A stretch of 64,000 bases of DNA from Bradyrhizobium sp. CB3481 (lineage in GTDB: Bacteria; Pseudomonadota; Alphaproteobacteria; Rhizobiales; Xanthobacteraceae), in assembly GCF_029714305.1 (NCBI RefSeq), contig NZ_CP121647.1, positions 558,001 through 622,000 of the forward strand. Reading direction: 5' to 3'. Position numbers and translations under genes: made by a program. Of the stretch, positions 33,847 through 43,529 are shown piece after piece; position 1 is the first letter of the stretch, and every line of letters begins with the position of its first letter. Below the pieces are notes generated by a model. The model was not told the origin of the DNA. It worked only from the letters and a program-made list of their open reading frames with translations, and ran no database searches.

Positions 33847-35397
33847 TCAGACGATCCGCGAGGTCTTGTTGCCCCAGTAGCGGTCGCGCAGCAGGCGCTT
33901 GTAGAGCTTGCCGGTCGGCAGCCGCGGCAATTCCGCTTCGAAGTCGATCGAGCGCGGCACTTTCTGGCGCGACAGCGACTGGCTGCAGAAGGCGATTAGT
34001 TCGTCGGCCAGCTCTTTTCCCGGCGAAACGCCCGGCATCGGCTGCACCACGGCTTTAACTTCCTCGCCGAGATCCGGATTGGGCACGCCGAACACCGCCG
34101 CATCCGCGATCTTGGGATGGGTAATCAGGAGGTTCTCGCACTCCTGTGGGTAGATGTTGACGCCACCGGAGATAATCATGAACGTGGCGCGATCGGTCAG
34201 GTAGAGATAGCCGTCTTCGTCGACATAGCCGACGTCGCCGACTGTGCTCATGGTGCTGTCGGGCGAGCGGGCCTCCTGGGTCTTGGCCGGATCATTAAAG
34301 TATTCGAACGGCGAGGCCGTTTTGAACCACACCGTGCCGGCCGTGCCGACGGGGCAGGGTTTCATGTTCTCATCGAGGATATGCAGATCGCCGAGCAGAA
34401 CCTTGCCGACAGTGCCGCGATGCGCCAGCCATTGCTCGCTGTTGCAGGCGGTGAAGCCGAGCCCTTCGGTGGCGCCGTAATATTCATGGATGATCGGGCC
34501 CCACCACTTGATCATGTCGTCCTTCACGGCGGCGGGGCAGGGCGCGGCGGCGTGAATGGCGATCTCGAGCGTTGACAGGTCGTAATGCTGGCGCACGCCT
34601 TCCGGCAGTTTCAGCATGCGCGAGAACATCGTCGGCACGAGCTGGGTATGGGTGATACCCCATTTCTGCACCAGCTCCAGATATCGTTCGGGATCGAAAC
34701 TCTCCATGATGATGACGGTGCCGCCCATGCGGATCGTGAGGTTGACCGCCGCCTGCGGCGCCGAATGATAGAGCGGCGCCGGCGAGAGGTAGATCATTCC
34801 CTCGCGGTACTGCCAAAGATTGATCAGGAAATCGAACAGCGGCAGGTTCTGTATCGGCGGCTGCTCAGGCAGCGGTCGCAGGATGCCCTTGGGCCGGCCT
34901 GTCGTGCCGGAAGAATAAAGCATCGCAGTGCCGAGCCATTCGTCGGCAATCGGCGTTGCTGGCAGGTCCGCGGTTGCCTGCTGCAGCCCGACAATGCGGT
35001 CGCTTTCGCCGTCACCGTCCGTCACGATGCAAAGCTCAACCTGGGGGCATTCCTTCAGCGCCTCGCGCGCGACGTCGAGTTTTGCCTGCGACGTGATGAG
35101 AATGCGCGACTGGCTGTTGGTCAGGATGTAGGCGAGCTCGCCCGCCGTCAGGTAGGAGTTCACGCAGGTGTAATAAAGCCCGCTGCGCTCGCCGGCGCCG
35201 CAGGCCTCGAGATAGCGGCTGTTGTTCTCCATGAAGATCGAATAGTGGTCGAGCCGCTTCAGGCCGTGCTTGCGAAACAGATGCGCCAGCCGGTTGCTGC
35301 GGGCTTCCAGCTCGCGATAGGTCACCGTCTCCCCGGTGGATGCCATGATGAAGGCGGGCTGAAGCGGACGAAGGTGCGCATGCTTGCCGGTGTACAT
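33847..35397 (-). CDS. AMP-forming acyl-CoA ligase
   Basis: A 516-residue ANL-family ligase. LYSSGTTGRPKG, YGATEGLGF, and the hinge YLTDRATFMIISGGVNIYPQE with the late Lys in PTGKLYK are present. It activates a carboxylic acid to its CoA ester. ATG 35397 gives a protein that begins MYTGKHAHLRPLQPA; GGAGACC is 11 bases upstream. A longer open frame runs back into the alcohol dehydrogenase gene and has no family match. It lies 16 bases after that gene, in one transcript, and 255 bases before the ABC operon, and could feed the catabolic block with activated substrate. Confidence 0.9.
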   Translation of the reverse strand: MYTGKHAHLRPLQPAFIMASTGETVTYRELEARSNRLAHLFRKHGLKRLDHYSIFMENNSRYLEACGAGERSGLYYTCVNSYLTAGELAYILTNSQSRILITSQAKLDVAREALKECPQVELCIVTDGDGESDRIVGLQQATADLPATPIADEWLGTAMLYSSGTTGRPKGILRPLPEQPPIQNLPLFDFLINLWQYREGMIYLSPAPLYHSAPQAAVNLTIRMGGTVIIMESFDPERYLELVQKWGITHTQLVPTMFSRMLKLPEGVRQHYDLSTLEIAIHAAAPCPAAVKDDMIKWWGPIIHEYYGATEGLGFTACNSEQWLAHRGTVGKVLLGDLHILDENMKPCPVGTAGTVWFKTASPFEYFNDPAKTQEARSPDSTMSTVGDVGYVDEDGYLYLTDRATFMIISGGVNIYPQECENLLITHPKIADAAVFGVPNPDLGEEVKAVVQPMPGVSPGKELADELIAFCSQSLSRQKVPRSIDFEAELPRLPTGKLYKRLLRDRYWGNKTSRIV

Positions 35398-35413
35398 GTG
35401 TGTTCTGGTCTCC

Positions 35414-36568
35414 TTACGCGGCCATATCCAGGATCTCGCGCACCTGCGCCGGTCCCTCGATTTTGCGCGGATTGCGCGGCACCCAGGGCGTCGCCATCGC
35501 GGCTTGCGCGATGCGGTCGAAATGCTCAGGTCCGACGCCGACCTCGCGCAGGCTGCGCGGCATGCCAAGGCCGCGAATGAAACGGTCGAGCACGCCGCCG
35601 GCGTCTTCGATCGGATGCCCCATAGCGGCGGCTATCTGCGCCTGCCGCTCGGCATTGGCCGGCTTGTTCCAGCGCATCACCGATGGCAGCATGACGCAGG
35701 AAGTATAGCCGTGCGGCACGCCGAATTCTGCGCCGAGCACGTAACCGATGCCATGGCTGGCGCCCATCGGCACGCCTGATGCCAGCGGCCCGGTCGAAAG
35801 CCACGTGCCGATCTGGCAATCCATCCGCGCGTCGAGATCGTTGGCGTCGGCCTTCACCCGCGGCAGCGCCTGCGCCAGCATGGAGAGGCCCTTCAGCGCT
35901 TGAGCGTCGCCGTAAGGATGCGCCTCGCGCGAGCAGATGCCTTCGACACAATGGTCGACGGCGCGAATTCCGGTCGAGAGCCACAGCCATTCCGGCGTAT
36001 GCAGGCTGAGCCAGGGATCGAGGATCACGGCGCGCGGCATCAATAAGGGATGGCGCAGCGCTTCCTTGACCTTGGTCGTCTCGTTGGTGACGCCGGCCGT
36101 GGCGGAGAATTCGCCGCCGGCAATCGTCGTGGGGACGCTGATCTGGCGTACCATCGGCGCCTTGAGCTGCGGCGGTGCGCCGCGACCGGCCCTGATGGTG
36201 CCGATGTCGTCCGCGTTGCGGATGTCGTTGGCAAGACAGAGCTGCACCGCCTTGGCGCCATCGGTGATCGAGCCGCCGCCGATCGTGACGATGAGGTCGG
36301 CATTCGCAGCTCGGGCCTGTTCGCTGGCGGCGATCACGGCGCCGCGCGGCGTATGCGGCGGCATCGAATCGAAGGTGCCGACGCAGCGTGCGCCCAGCGC
36401 ACGGCGGATGTTTTCGATGATATCGGTCTGCCGGTTCAGCGTGCCGCTGACCATCAGGAAGGCGCGTGCGGAGCCGAGCCGGTTCAACTGCTCGACGAGC
36501 GCCTCGGATGCAGGCCGTCCGAACACGACCTCATCCATCGCGCCGAATACGACACGCCCGCTGTGCAC
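35414..36568 (-). CDS. Iron-containing alcohol dehydrogenase / maleylacetate reductase family
   Basis: A 384-residue group III dehydrogenase. The NAD(P)-binding segment VTIGGGSITDGAKAVQL and the metal ligands in the family (His in RAVDHCVEGICS, and the SHGIGYVLGAEFGVPHG segment) are visible. Such enzymes oxidise alcohols or reduce maleylacetate; I cannot choose between them by eye. The start is GTG 36568 with GGAGGA about eight bases upstream. Transcribed with the acyl-CoA ligase that follows. Confidence 0.88.
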   Translation of the reverse strand: MHSGRVVFGAMDEVVFGRPASEALVEQLNRLGSARAFLMVSGTLNRQTDIIENIRRALGARCVGTFDSMPPHTPRGAVIAASEQARAANADLIVTIGGGSITDGAKAVQLCLANDIRNADDIGTIRAGRGAPPQLKAPMVRQISVPTTIAGGEFSATAGVTNETTKVKEALRHPLLMPRAVILDPWLSLHTPEWLWLSTGIRAVDHCVEGICSREAHPYGDAQALKGLSMLAQALPRVKADANDLDARMDCQIGTWLSTGPLASGVPMGASHGIGYVLGAEFGVPHGYTSCVMLPSVMRWNKPANAERQAQIAAAMGHPIEDAGGVLDRFIRGLGMPRSLREVGVGPEHFDRIAQAAMATPWVPRNPRKIEGPAQVREILDMAA

Positions 36569-37129
36569 CCTTGTCCTCCCCGGACATTTTTCGGCCCTTG
36601 TGGCGGGCCTTGCGAGGAAGGTTAGCCGAGGAAATTCGCGGCGTCATGCCCGAAGATGGGGGACTGCTATCGTCGCATTAGCGGATCCTGCCTGCGCTCC
36701 ATCCGTGTCATGCGAGCCAACGGGTCGCGCGAATGCGCGCCCGATGACAGGCTCCGCGAAGTAATCCATGCTTCTGCGCGGGGACAGATGGATTGATTCG
36801 TCGCTTCGCTTCTCGCAACGACGTGGATGGAGCGTCGGCAGGACCGACCATCCCCGGCGCGGGCAAGCGACCCGCCCACCATGTCACGTTTTCGTCACCG
36901 GCCGACGATTAGCTGACGCCCATCGCGCCGGGTTCCGTCTCATCGCACTGCGGGAAAAGCACGAAATCCGGATAGTGCAGGCCGTTGGCTACACGGATGC
37001 ATAACGATTGTGCTTGATCCGCGGAGCTTCTTGACGAGACTGGGAACCAATCACATCTGTGGCCTCCGCCATTTGTTCCACGGCGGCTTTCATCGACATG
37101 GGATGTCAGGAGTGCAGGGGAGATGGGGT
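36569..37129. other. Intergenic region, 561 bases
   Basis: This gap separates divergent genes (alcohol dehydrogenase and the RND operon). It contains a palindromic repeat at 36717-36822 and a GC-rich stretch after it. Several short open frames exist but none has a ribosome site or recognisable product. No clear promoter or terminator was identified. Confidence 0.5.
36717..36822. repeat. Palindromic repeat, GTCATTGCGAG family, diverged copy
   Basis: Begins GTCATGCGAGCC and ends CTTCTCGCAACGAC, with the internal core AAGTAATCCATG and GGATTGATTCG recalling the GAAGCAATCC core of the other copies. More diverged than those at 7707 and 61107. Confidence 0.6.
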
Positions 37130-38338
37130 TTGACCGCAATTGAGCCATTGAAACGTTGGGCCTTGCCAGCGGCAGGCGATGTCAGCCTGTCCGTTGGCAT
37201 CAAATGGCTGACCCCGCTGCTTGCGGTTGCACTGTCTGCTTGCGGCGACAAGCCGCCGCAACAGCCCGCAGCGGCGGCGCCTCCGGTCACCGTCGCGCAG
37301 CCCGTGAAGCGCACTGTCACCGATTGGGATGAATTCACCGGCCGGTTCGAGGCCGTGCAGGAAGTCCAGGTCCGCGCCCGCGTCGGCGGCTTCGTGACAT
37401 CGGTCGAATTCCGCGACGGCGCCATCGTCCGGACCGGCGACCTGCTCTATGTGATCGATGCCCGTCCGTTCGAGGCGGTCGCCGAACAGGCCGACGGTCA
37501 ACTATCCGACGCGCGCGCCAAGGCGGAGCTTGCCAAGCGCGAGCTCGACCGCGCGCTGACGTTGAACCAGACCCAGGCGGTATCCGATTCCATCGTCGAT
37601 CAGCGCCGCCAGACCCTGCAGGCGGCGCGCGCCGCCGAGATGCAGGCTGAAGGCGCCCTCAAGGCCGCCAAGCTCAACATCGAATTCACCCATGTGATGG
37701 CGCCGATCACCGGCCGCGTCAGCCGTCATCTGGTGACACCCGGCAACCTCGTGCAGGGCAGCGAGGGCGGCGCCACGCTGCTCACCTCGATCGTATCGCT
37801 CGATCCGATCTACATCTATTTCGACGTCGACGAGGCGACCTATCAAAGGAACAGCAAGCTGTGGTTCGAAGGCAAGCGGCCGAGCTCGCGCGATACGCCG
37901 AACCCTGTGCAGGTGACGCTGACGGGCGAGACCAAGCCCTCGCATGACGGCAAGATGGATTTCCTCGACAACCGCCTCGACGTCTCGACCGGCACGCTGC
38001 GCAGCCGTGCTGTCATTCCGAACAAGGACCTCTCGATTCTCCCAGGCCAGTTCGGCCGCGTCCGCATCATCGGCAGTTCGCCTTACGAGGCGCTATTGCT
38101 GCCCGACACCGCTGTCGCGACCGATCAGTCGCGCAAGATCGTTTTCGTCGTCAAGGACGACAACACGGTCGAGGCGAAGCCGGTGACGCTCGGGCCGCTC
38201 GATGAAGGCCTGCGCGTGATCCGCGAAGGGATCAATGCCGAAGACAAGGTCATCATCGATGGCCTGCAGCGGGCGCGGGTCGGCGCAAAGGTCACGCCAA
38301 AGACGGCTGAAATCAAGCCGGCCGGTGGCAAGACATGA
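37130..38338 (+). CDS. RND efflux periplasmic adaptor (MexE/AcrA-like lipoprotein)
   Basis: A 402-residue membrane fusion protein. A lipoprotein signal is visible (WLTPLLAVALSAC, Cys of the lipobox near residue 38) followed by a Pro/Ala linker. The HlyD core has FEAVQEVQVRARVGGFV, a helical hairpin (QLSDARAKAELAKRELDRAL) and the beta-barrel segment PITGRVSRHLVTPGNLV. It links the RND pump to an outer-membrane channel. TTG 37130 is chosen because AGGGGAG ends seven bases upstream; ATG 37103 in frame has no site. The RND pump gene overlaps its stop by four bases. No outer-membrane channel gene is in the window. Confidence 0.9.
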   Translation: MTAIEPLKRWALPAAGDVSLSVGIKWLTPLLAVALSACGDKPPQQPAAAAPPVTVAQPVKRTVTDWDEFTGRFEAVQEVQVRARVGGFVTSVEFRDGAIVRTGDLLYVIDARPFEAVAEQADGQLSDARAKAELAKRELDRALTLNQTQAVSDSIVDQRRQTLQAARAAEMQAEGALKAAKLNIEFTHVMAPITGRVSRHLVTPGNLVQGSEGGATLLTSIVSLDPIYIYFDVDEATYQRNSKLWFEGKRPSSRDTPNPVQVTLTGETKPSHDGKMDFLDNRLDVSTGTLRSRAVIPNKDLSILPGQFGRVRIIGSSPYEALLLPDTAVATDQSRKIVFVVKDDNTVEAKPVTLGPLDEGLRVIREGINAEDKVIIDGLQRARVGAKVTPKTAEIKPAGGKT

Positions 38339-41300
38339 ATCTCGGCCGTCTCTCCATCAACCAGCCCATCCTGGCGATGGTGCTGTCGATCGTGCTGCTG
38401 ATTGTCGGCGCGCTCGCCTACACGACGCTGCCGGTCTCGGAATATCCGCAGGTGGTGCCGCCGACGGTGGTGGTGACCACGCAATATCCGGGCGCCTCGG
38501 CGCAGACCGTCTCCGATACCGTGGCCGCGCCGATCGAGCAGGAGATCAACGGCGTCGAGGACATGCTGTATCTCTACAGCCAGGCGACCTCGAACGGGCA
38601 GTTGACAATCACTGTCACTTTCAAGCTGGGCACCGACCTCGACAAGGCCCAGGTGCTGGTGCAGAACCGCGTCGCGATCGCGCAGCCGCGCCTGCCGGAG
38701 GAAGTGCAGCGTAACGGCGTCGTCACCCGCAAGAACAGCCCTGATATCCTGATGGTGGTGTTCATGCTGTCGCCGGACGAAACGTTCGACCAGCTCTACA
38801 TCTCCAACTACGCGTTGTTGCAGGTCCGCGACCAGTTGCTCCGGCTCGATGGCGTCGGCGACATCCAGATGTTCGGCGCGCGCGACTATTCGATGCGGCT
38901 GTGGCTCGATCCGGACAAGATCGCGACCTTGGGCCTGACCTCGGCCGAGGTGGTGGCGGCGATCCGCGCGCAAAACGTCCAGATCGCGGGCGGACAGATC
39001 GCGGAGCCGCCGATTTCCGACCGCGCCTTTTCGCCTAATCTCACCTTCACCGGCCGCCTGAAGGATCCGAAGCAGTTCGAGGAGATCGTGGTGAAGGCCG
39101 GCGCCGACGGGCGCACGGTCAAGCTGCGCGACGTCGCACGGATCGAGCTCGGCGCGCTCGCCTATTCGACCAACAGCTTCCTGCTCCGCAAATCCGCTGT
39201 CGCCATGCTAGTGACGCAGCGGCCGGGTTCCAATGCGCTGGCGACCGCCAAGGGCATTAACGATACCATGGAGCGGCTCAAGGCGACCTTTCCAAAAGGG
39301 CTCGACTACAATATCGGCTACAACCCGACCGAATTCATTGCGCAGTCCGTCAGCGAGCTGATCAAGACGATCTATGAAGCGATGGCGCTGGTCGTCATCG
39401 TGGTGCTGGTCTTCCTGCAGGGCTGGCGCCCCGCCATCATTCCGATCATCGCAATCCCCGTCTCGCTGGTCGGCACTTTCGCCGTCATGGCGGCGCTGGG
39501 ATTCTCGATCAACAATCTCACTTTGTTCGGCCTCGTGCTCGCGGTCGGCATCGTGGTCGACGACGCGATCGTGGTGGTCGAGAATGTCGAGCGCCATCTG
39601 GAGCATGGCATGAGCCGGCGCGACGCCGCGCTACGCACCATGGAAGAGGTCGGCAGCGCGCTGGTCTCGATTGCGCTGGTGCTCGGTGCGGTGTTCGTGC
39701 CCACCGCGTTCATTGGCGGCATCTCCGGGCAGTTCTTCCAGCAGTTCGCCGTCACCATTGCGGTGGCGACCGCGATTTCCTGCTTCTGTTCGCTGACGCT
39801 GTCGCCTGCGCTGGCCTCTTTGATCCTGCAGCCGCATGAGGACAAGCGGCCGGCGGCGCGCTGGAATGTCATCGCCCGCGGCTGGGATGCCTTTACCGGC
39901 GTATTCAACCGCGGGTTCGACCGGCTGTCGCATGGCTACGCCCGCGCCGCCGATTTCGTGATCCGCCATGCCGTCGTGATGCTCCTGCTCTATGTCGCGC
40001 TGATCGGCAGCGCCGGCTGGCTCTTGATCACCACCCCCCAGGGCTTCATTCCGGCGCAGGATCGCGGCTACGTCATCGTCTCCGTGCAACTGCCGGGCGC
40101 CGCGTCGCTGGCGCGCACCACCGAGGTCGTCCGCGAGATCGAGCGGATTGCGCTGGATACGCCGGGCATCATTCGCGTGGCGGCGTTTGCCGGCTTCTCG
40201 GGCGCGACCCGAACGCAGGCGAGCAACGCCGCGGCCTTGTTCCCGGTATTCGCGGACCCGGAGGAGCGGCACAAGAAGGGGCTGTCGGCCGGCGCGATCG
40301 CCAACAATCTGCGGATGCGGCTGTCGAGCATCCAGGGTGCCTTCATCATCGTGATCCCGCCGCCTGCGGTGCCCGGCATCGGCACCGGCGGCGGCTTCAC
40401 CATGCGCATCCAGGACCGCCAGGGCCGCGGCTCGGAATTGCTGGCGGCGGCAACCGACGAACTGGTCGGCGCGGCGCGCAAGGCGCCGGGGCTGACCCAG
40501 GTGTTCTCGACGTTCACGGCCAACACGCCGCAACTCTTCGTCGATATCGATCGCGTCAAGGCGCAGAAGCTCGGCGTGCCGATCGCGGGTATCACCGAAA
40601 CGATCCAGACCTATTTCGGCTCGTCCTATGTCAACGACTTCAACCTGTTCGGCCGGACCTATCACGTTACCGCGCAGGCGGACCTGCCGTTCCGCAAGGA
40701 GACATCCGATCTGGCGCGGCTGCGCACCCGCAACGCCGCCGGCGACATGGTGATGCTCGGCAGCGTGGTCAGTTTCCGCGACATCTCCGGCCCCGACCGT
40801 GTCGCGCGATACAACCTCTATCCGGCGTCCGAGCTGCAGGGCGACACGCTGCCGGGCACGAGCTCCGCGACAGCGATCAACACCATGAAGCGGCTGGCTA
40901 CCGAGACGTTGCCGAGCGGCTTCTCGTTCGAATGGACCGACCTGTCCTATCAGCAGGTCACCGGCGGCAATACCGGTCTGCTCGTCTTCCCGATCTGTGT
41001 GTTGTTCGTCTATCTCGTGCTGGCGGCGCAATATGGCTCGTGGAGCCTGCCGTTCGCGGTCATCCTGATCGTGCCGATGTGCCTGCTCGCCGCCACCATC
41101 GGCGTGCGTATCATGGGCCAGGACGTCAACATCCTGACCCAGATCGGCTTCGTGGTGCTGGTGGGGCTTGCGGCCAAGAACGCCATTTTGATCGTCGAGT
41201 TCGCGCGCGATATCGAGCTGGAAGGAAAATCGCGGCTGGACGCAGTGATCGAAGCCTGCCGGCTGCGGCTGCGGCCGATCCTGATGACCTCGTTCGCCTT

Positions 41301-41490
41301 CATCCTCGGTGTGCTGCCGCTGGTGATCTCGTCGGGTTCGGGTTCGGAGATGCGGCAGGCGGTCGGCGTCGCCGTGTTCTTCGGCATGCTCGGCGTCACG
41401 CTGTTCGGCCTGATCTTCACGCCGATCTTCTACGTCATCGTGCGCAATCTCGCCGAGGGCAGAAACGACAAGAAGCCGGGCGTGGCGTGA
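38335..41490 (+). CDS. RND efflux permease, HAE1 family (AcrB/MexF-like)
   Basis: A 1051-residue inner-membrane pump, the usual length for the hydrophobe/amphiphile efflux family. The N-terminus MNLGRLSINQPILAMVLSIV, the proton-relay Asp pair in GIVVDDAIVVVENVERH (TM4), and the conserved QIGFVVLVGLAAKNAILIVEFA on TM10-11 with Lys are present; the two large periplasmic loops are in the expected places. It exports drugs or solvents with the adaptor gene upstream, to which it is coupled by ATGA overlap. Confidence 0.95.
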   Translation: MNLGRLSINQPILAMVLSIVLLIVGALAYTTLPVSEYPQVVPPTVVVTTQYPGASAQTVSDTVAAPIEQEINGVEDMLYLYSQATSNGQLTITVTFKLGTDLDKAQVLVQNRVAIAQPRLPEEVQRNGVVTRKNSPDILMVVFMLSPDETFDQLYISNYALLQVRDQLLRLDGVGDIQMFGARDYSMRLWLDPDKIATLGLTSAEVVAAIRAQNVQIAGGQIAEPPISDRAFSPNLTFTGRLKDPKQFEEIVVKAGADGRTVKLRDVARIELGALAYSTNSFLLRKSAVAMLVTQRPGSNALATAKGINDTMERLKATFPKGLDYNIGYNPTEFIAQSVSELIKTIYEAMALVVIVVLVFLQGWRPAIIPIIAIPVSLVGTFAVMAALGFSINNLTLFGLVLAVGIVVDDAIVVVENVERHLEHGMSRRDAALRTMEEVGSALVSIALVLGAVFVPTAFIGGISGQFFQQFAVTIAVATAISCFCSLTLSPALASLILQPHEDKRPAARWNVIARGWDAFTGVFNRGFDRLSHGYARAADFVIRHAVVMLLLYVALIGSAGWLLITTPQGFIPAQDRGYVIVSVQLPGAASLARTTEVVREIERIALDTPGIIRVAAFAGFSGATRTQASNAAALFPVFADPEERHKKGLSAGAIANNLRMRLSSIQGAFIIVIPPPAVPGIGTGGGFTMRIQDRQGRGSELLAAATDELVGAARKAPGLTQVFSTFTANTPQLFVDIDRVKAQKLGVPIAGITETIQTYFGSSYVNDFNLFGRTYHVTAQADLPFRKETSDLARLRTRNAAGDMVMLGSVVSFRDISGPDRVARYNLYPASELQGDTLPGTSSATAINTMKRLATETLPSGFSFEWTDLSYQQVTGGNTGLLVFPICVLFVYLVLAAQYGSWSLPFAVILIVPMCLLAATIGVRIMGQDVNILTQIGFVVLVGLAAKNAILIVEFARDIELEGKSRLDAVIEACRLRLRPILMTSFAFILGVLPLVISSGSGSEMRQAVGVAVFFGMLGVTLFGLIFTPIFYVIVRNLAEGRNDKKPGVA

Positions 41491-41514
41491 GGCGCGCGCG
41501 CTTCTCCACATGGC

Positions 41515-41555
41515 CGTCGTTCCGGGTTCGCGACTTCGTCGCGCCCCGGAATGAC
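41515..41555. repeat. Inverted repeat, GTTCCGGG family, short copy
   Basis: A simple hairpin CGTCGTTCCGGG / CCCCGGAATGACG with a short GCGACTTCGTCGC inner stem. It lies just after the RND pump gene and could act as a transcript end. Confidence 0.75.
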
Positions 41556-41688
41556 GAGTGAGGTTGCAGCCACGCCCCCTTCCGCAAGTTCCTCCAATAC
41601 TTTTGGCTGATCCGAAATGGATGGGCAGTGGCGGGGTTATTGAATAGTGTTGATGGGTTCCTCTGACAAAAAATTCCGGGAGAAAAGG

Positions 41689-42882
41689 ATGAAGTCGGGA
41701 TTGTTGGCCGCCGTTGCGGTGGGTGGTGTTTTGCTCGCCGCGCCGGCATTGGCGCAGGGCATCAAGATCGGTATTTTGAACGATCAGTCCGGGGTCTACG
41801 CCGATTACGGCGGCAAATGGTCGGTCGAGGCGGCCAAGATGGCGATCGAGGATTTCGGCGGCGAGGTGCTGGGCCACAAGATCGAGATCGTTTCCGCCGA
41901 CCACCAGAACAAGCCGGACCTCGGCAGTGCGATTGCGCGGCGCTGGTACGACGTCGAAGGCGTCGACATGATTACCGAGCTGACGACCTCGTCGGTCGCG
42001 CTCGCCATTCACGAACTTTCGAAGGAGAAGAAGAAAATCGACATCGTCGTGGGTGCGGCGACATCGCGTCTTACCGGCGATGCCTGCCAGCCCTACGGTT
42101 TCCACTGGGCCTACGATACCCACGCGCTCGCCTACGGCACCGGCGGTTCGCTGGTGGAAGCCGGTGGCGACACCTGGTTCTTCATGACTGCGGACTACGC
42201 CTTCGGTTATGCGCTGGAAAAAGACACCAGCGATTTCGTCAAGGCCAAGGGCGGCAAGGTGCTGGGCGCGGTTCGCATTCCCCTCAATTCGTCGGACTTC
42301 TCTTCATTCCTGCTGCAGGCGCAGAGCTCGAAGGCCAAGATCATCGGCCTGGCCAATGCCGGCCTCGACACCACCAACTCGATCAAGCAGGCGGCCGAAT
42401 TCGGCATCGTGAAGAGCGGCCAGAAGCTCGCCGGCCTGCTCTTGACGCTCGCCGAAGTGCACGGCCTTGGGCTCGACGCGGCGCAGGGCCTGGTGCTGAC
42501 CGAAGGCTATTACTGGGACCGCGATCCCAAGAGCCGCAACCTTGCCGAAAAATTCTTCAAGCGCACCGGCCGCATGCCCAACATGATCCAGGCCGGCACT
42601 TATTCGGCAACGCTGCAATATCTCAAGGCCGTGAAGGCTGCCGGCACCAAGGATGCCGAGGCGGTCGCCAAAAAGCTGAAGGAGCTTCCGGTCGACGACG
42701 ATTTTGCGCAGGGCGGCAAGGTGATGGAAAACGGCCGCATGGTGCATGACCTCTATCTGTTCGAGGTCAAGAAGCCGTCGGAATCGAAGAAGCCGTGGGA
42801 CTACTACAAGCAGCTGGCCGTGGTGCCCGGCGACAAGGCGTTCCCGGCGGCGAAGGATTCGGGCTGCCCGCTGGTGAAGTAG
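41689..42882 (+). CDS. Branched-chain-type ABC solute binding protein
   Basis: A 397-residue periplasmic protein of the LivJ-like group (periplasmic binding fold type I). The signal peptide is MKSGLLAAVAVGGVLLAAPALAQ; the mature start IKIGILNDQSGVYADYGG and the domain ending in FEVKKPSESKKPWDYYK are typical of HAAT-family receptors that bind amino acids, amides or aromatic acids. No permease or ATPase partner is near, so it is an orphan receptor here. ATG 41689 follows GGGAGAAAAGG. Confidence 0.92.
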   Translation: MKSGLLAAVAVGGVLLAAPALAQGIKIGILNDQSGVYADYGGKWSVEAAKMAIEDFGGEVLGHKIEIVSADHQNKPDLGSAIARRWYDVEGVDMITELTTSSVALAIHELSKEKKKIDIVVGAATSRLTGDACQPYGFHWAYDTHALAYGTGGSLVEAGGDTWFFMTADYAFGYALEKDTSDFVKAKGGKVLGAVRIPLNSSDFSSFLLQAQSSKAKIIGLANAGLDTTNSIKQAAEFGIVKSGQKLAGLLLTLAEVHGLGLDAAQGLVLTEGYYWDRDPKSRNLAEKFFKRTGRMPNMIQAGTYSATLQYLKAVKAAGTKDAEAVAKKLKELPVDDDFAQGGKVMENGRMVHDLYLFEVKKPSESKKPWDYYKQLAVVPGDKAFPAAKDSGCPLVK

Positions 42883-42926
42883 CTCTTTCGGTCGTGCCGC
42901 GAAAGCAGGGGGCGACAGCGTCGCTG

Positions 42927-43021
42927 CCGTAGGGTGGGCAAAGCGAAGCGTGCCCACCATCTCGCAGCTCGTTCGCTGATGGATGGTGGGCACGTCGCTA
43001 CGCTCCTTTGCCCACCCTACT
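42927..43021. repeat. Intergenic inverted repeat, GTAGGGTGGGCA family, copy 2
   Basis: CCGTAGGGTGGGCAAAGCG faces CTTTGCCCACCCTAC, with inner GTGCCCACCAT/ATGGTGGGCAC. Clearly the same element as 4607-4707. Confidence 0.85.
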
Positions 43022-43049
43022 AGTCTGCCTCATTGATAGAACACGGCGT

Positions 43050-43086
43050 ATGGGTCCCGGGTCGCGCTTCGCTTGCCCGGGACGAC
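43050..43086. repeat. Inverted repeat, GGGTCCCGGG / CCCGGGACGAC, short copy
   Basis: TATGGGTCCCGGGTCGCGC and GCCCGGGACGAC form a hairpin related to the GTCGTCCC family. It abuts the repeat at 42927-43021. Confidence 0.65.
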
Positions 43087-43106
43087 GTGGATAGATCTCG
43101 TTTTTC

Positions 43107-43499
43107 TCACCCCTGCACCAACCGCCACACGATCGTGCCGAATGCGCCCACCCACAGCGCAATCGTCGCCAGCGCCTGGATTGCAAAACCCAGGCTGCGC
43201 TTGGCGACCGCCTGAGCATAGCCCAGCACGTAGAGGATACGGCCGATCACCCAGGCCAGCCCGATCAACGCCGCAATGCTATCGCTGAGATAGATCGCAA
43301 ATAGCCACAGCGACGGCAAAAAGATCGGCAGCCATTCCAGCGTGTTCATCTGTGCGCGAAATACACGCTCGAAATCCGGATTGCCCGAAATCGCCGGCAG
43401 CTTGACGCCGAACTTGCCGCGCGCCCGCGACACCAGGATGGACGAATAGAAGTAGACCAGGATCGCCAGCAAGGTGACGAGCGCGGTGAAGTGATACAT
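43107..43499 (-). CDS. MAPEG family membrane protein
   Basis: A 130-residue protein with four membrane helices, the size and layout of the MAPEG family (microsomal glutathione S-transferase and relatives). The loop PAISGNPDFERVFRAQMNTLEWLPIFLPSLWL holds the conserved E-R-x-x-R-x-x-x-N-x-x-E pattern of the family. It probably binds glutathione or lipid mediators. It follows the AttH-like gene by 30 bases on the same strand. Confidence 0.9.
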   Translation of the reverse strand: MYHFTALVTLLAILVYFYSSILVSRARGKFGVKLPAISGNPDFERVFRAQMNTLEWLPIFLPSLWLFAIYLSDSIAALIGLAWVIGRILYVLGYAQAVAKRSLGFAIQALATIALWVGAFGTIVWRLVQG

Positions 43500-43529
43500 G
43501 GCTGAATTTCCCCGACGTGATGCGGTGGC

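Noticed and set aside
36569..37129. Short frames in the 561-base gap
   Set aside because: None has a ribosome site, known domain or coding-like composition.
39631..42123. Long minus-strand open frame of over 800 codons
   Set aside because: It is antisense to the RND pump and binding protein genes; its composition (Arg, Gln, His-rich) is that of a shadow.
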